From Actinokineospora pegani (lineage in GTDB: Bacteria > Actinomycetota > Actinomycetes > Mycobacteriales > Pseudonocardiaceae): a stretch of DNA of 64,000 nt. Below, piece after piece: positions 62,250 to 64,000 of this stretch. Where the stretch lies: positions 62,001 through 126,000 of the forward strand of contig NZ_WHOL01000121.1 in NCBI RefSeq assembly GCF_009745975.1. The letters are read 5' to 3'. The position numbers and the translations under genes are program-made. Within the stretch, counting starts at the first letter, position 1. Each line of letters opens with the position of its first letter. The notes under the pieces are model-generated. The model was given only the letters and a program-made list of their open reading frames with translations. It was not told the origin of the DNA and did no database searches.

Positions 62250-64000
62250 CGCCCCACCCGCTGATCCCCCACCCGCTGCTCCCCCGCGTGGCGCAGCACC
62301 CGCCGCAACGGGTTGCGCGCCGCCTTGTGCACGCGCGCGCCGACGTCGACCACGAGCGCGAGGACGGCGGCCCCGGCGACCGGGACGACGACGGCCGAGA
62401 CGGGGTCGTCGGGAACGAGCAGCAGGAAGACCGACACCAGGTGCGCCCCCAGCGCGGGCAGCGCCGCCCGGCGCCAGAACAGGACGGCGACGAGCTCGAC
62501 GACCCCCGCGAGCGCGAACGGCAGGCCCGGGTCGAGGAACAGGACCTCGGCGATGACGGCGAGCCCGAAGGCGAGGGCCAACGCGCGGTGCGGGAGGGTG
62601 CCCGCGAAACCTGGGTCGCGCGACGGGGTGGCCAGGTCGGCCCAGAGCACCTCCCTCGACCGCCGGGGCGGCGGCCTGCGCAGGCCGGGCACGAGCGCGC
62701 TGTCGGCGTCGGCGAACAGCACCAGGGCCAAGCCCACGCGGGGGTCGACCCGGCCGAGGTCGGCGGGGGGCGCCGAGGACGCGCACAAGTCGATGACGCG
62801 GGCGGCGATCGTGGTCAGCCCCGGCCGGTCCGGGTCGTGGAAGGGCAGCCAGCGCCCGGGGTCGTCCTCGAGCCGGTCAGTGGTGAGGGTGGCGGCGACG
62901 AGCGGGTCGGCGAGCAGGGCCGCCAGCCGCCAGGCCACCCCGGTGGCGATCTGGCCGTCCCGCCACAGCAGCGGCACGAGGGCCTGGGCCGCGGCCGGGG
63001 TGCCGATCGCGGCCAGGACATCGACGACCACCCCGGCCCCGGTGTCGCGGTCGAGCCTGGGCGCCAGGGCGGGCACCGCTTGGTCGCCCATGACGGCGAG
63101 CGCGTCGGCGGTGTCGGGGAGCTGGTCGGCGAGCACGCGCACGGCACGGGGCAGACCGGTCGCGGCGAGCGCCTGCCGGGCGACGGGGTTGCCGTCCTGG
63201 GCCGCGGCGATGAGGAACGCGAGCACCACCTGGCCGCGCTGCCGGGGATCGGCGGCCAGCGCGCCCAGCGCGCGGGTGGCGGCCGGGTCCCGCCCGCCCG
63301 CCAGCAGCGCGCGGGCCCGCTCGGTGACCGCGTCGACGACGCCCGCCTCGACCTTGCCCGCCTCGGCCAGGCACTCGGCGGCCAGCACCGGGTCCAGCGC
63401 GGCGATGACCGGCCCGGGCCTGCGGGCCGAGGCGCACCAGGCGATCACCGTGTCGCGGGTGGCGGCCGGGTCGGCGGCGTGCCGGGCCAGCAGCGCGTCG
63501 GGTTCGGCGCGCAGGGCCTCGGCCTCGGTGGTGTCGACGAGGTCGGCGCGCGAGCGGGGGACCTCGTCGGGGGCCAGCCGGGCGTAGGCCCGCAGCAGCG
63601 CCGGTTCCCGCACCAGCCGCAGCGCGGCCGGGTCGGCGACGAGGGCGGCCATCCTGCGCTCGGCGGAGGTGGGGTCGACCGCGTGCAAGTACCGGCGGAC
63701 GCGCTGGTCGTCGAGCGGGCGCACCGGCGCGACCGCGGCGAAGTCCGGGCCGAGGGCGGTGGCCGCCGCCGCGGTGCGGCAGGCGACGACCATCCGGCAG
63801 CCGGGGTGCCGGTCGGCGAACGACCGCACCGCCCGCGCCGCCCGCTGCCGGTCGGCGGGGTCGACGGCGTCGAGGCCGTCGACGAGCACCACCAGCCTGC
63901 CCGCGGCCAGGCCGCGCCGGGCGAACGGGCCCGCGGCGGCGACCTCGTCGGCCAGCGCCCGGCCTGCCGCGGCGACCAGGACCGGGACGGGCAGCCGCCG
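62222..64000 (-). CDS. NACHT-like (STAND) NTPase with membrane C-terminus, cut by the window edge
   Basis: A partial gene; its start lies beyond 64000. About 592 residues are visible. The first part contains RLVVLVDGLDAVDPADR, a Walker B of NACHT/STAND type, followed by CRMVVACRTAA and a sensor-like region with RPLDDQRVRRYL. The Walker A should lie upstream. The middle is helical with HEAT-like repeats (VMGDQAVPALAPRLD, VLAAIGTPAAAQALVPLL). The last 180 residues hold about four membrane helices and a basic cytoplasmic end. It could be a signalling or defence ATPase. Confidence 0.72.
   Translation of the reverse strand, partial: RRLPVPVLVAAAGRALADEVAAAGPFARRGLAAGRLVVLVDGLDAVDPADRQRAARAVRSFADRHPGCRMVVACRTAAAATALGPDFAAVAPVRPLDDQRVRRYLHAVDPTSAERRMAALVADPAALRLVREPALLRAYARLAPDEVPRSRADLVDTTEAEALRAEPDALLARHAADPAATRDTVIAWCASARRPGPVIAALDPVLAAECLAEAGKVEAGVVDAVTERARALLAGGRDPAATRALGALAADPRQRGQVVLAFLIAAAQDGNPVARQALAATGLPRAVRVLADQLPDTADALAVMGDQAVPALAPRLDRDTGAGVVVDVLAAIGTPAAAQALVPLLWRDGQIATGVAWRLAALLADPLVAATLTTDRLEDDPGRWLPFHDPDRPGLTTIAARVIDLCASSAPPADLGRVDPRVGLALVLFADADSALVPGLRRPPPRRSREVLWADLATPSRDPGFAGTLPHRALALAFGLAVIAEVLFLDPGLPFALAGVVELVAVLFWRRAALPALGAHLVSVFLLLVPDDPVSAVVVPVAGAAVLALVVDVGARVHKAARNPLRRVLRHAGEQRVGDQRVGRQQSAPTAR

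Overview
This is a high-GC actinobacterial chromosome segment. Start codons are often GTG or TTG, genes often overlap by 4 bases (GTGA or ATGA), and SOS boxes are of the mycobacterial TCGAAC-N4-GTTCGA type. Gene order matches blocks I remember from Mycobacterium: nrdR, a LysM cell-division-type gene, lexA, hflX, dapF, miaA, a DUF349 gene, miaB, recX, recA and DUF3046; sdh1 with its small upstream partner; and lppM, metF, a polyprenyl synthase, an Rv2175c-type gene, a pknL-type kinase and aroG. The extra genes (TAXI-type binding protein, tandem Hsp70-like proteins, opu transporter, DUF2891, NACHT-like NTPase) fit the Pseudonocardiales (Actinokineospora, Saccharothrix or Actinosynnema-like). The genus is an inference. 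I see mostly core chromosome, with no insertion sequence, prophage, CRISPR array, rRNA or tRNA.

Layout. 0.3-1.2 kb: a toxin-antitoxin pair with operator-like repeats. 1.3-5 kb: nrdR-nrdJ behind a cluster of DnaA-box-like sites and a possible NrdR box. 5.2-6.8 kb: divergent LysM gene and lexA sharing three SOS boxes. 6.8-15.6 kb: a secreted propeller-like protein, hflX, dapF, miaA, a dioxygenase-like gene, the DUF349 gene, a small membrane protein and miaB. 15.7-18.7 kb: an orphan TAXI lipoprotein convergent with a two-component system. 18.9-22.2 kb: a glutamate-type ABC importer. 22.3-26.1 kb: a succinate dehydrogenase operon. 26.5-28.8 kb: recA-recX, DUF3046 and a tiny membrane gene. 28.8-32.7 kb: two tandem membrane-anchored Hsp70-like proteins. 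32.9-36.4 kb: a glycine betaine/choline-type ABC importer. 36.6-42.5 kb: an Lhr-family helicase followed by a PIN-like nuclease. 42.5-45.3 kb: an SGNH esterase and two VOC genes separated by a 15-bp minisatellite. 45.4-47.7 kb: a predicted SOS-controlled operon with an HEPN-domain protein and a maleylpyruvate-isomerase-like protein. 47.8-51 kb: YbaK-type deacylase, GNAT enzyme, DUF885 peptidase-like protein. 51-57 kb: lppM, metF, polyprenyl synthase, phytoene-desaturase-like oxidase, lipoprotein. 57-64 kb: Rv2175c-type DNA-binding protein, PASTA kinase, aroG, DUF2891, and a NACHT-like NTPase cut by the right edge.

How the parts connect. DNA-damage and replication control is the strongest theme. 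LexA and RecA are both here, and four loci carry SOS boxes: lexA, the LysM gene, recA and the HEPN operon. The nrdR-nrdJ promoter looks wired to DnaA and NrdR. Membrane sensing is the second theme: the PASTA kinase, the histidine kinase with the TAXI protein, two Hsp70-TM proteins and a membrane NACHT-like protein. The least-described items are the SOS-boxed HEPN operon, the tandem Hsp70-TM proteins, the edge NACHT-like gene and several tandem repeats.
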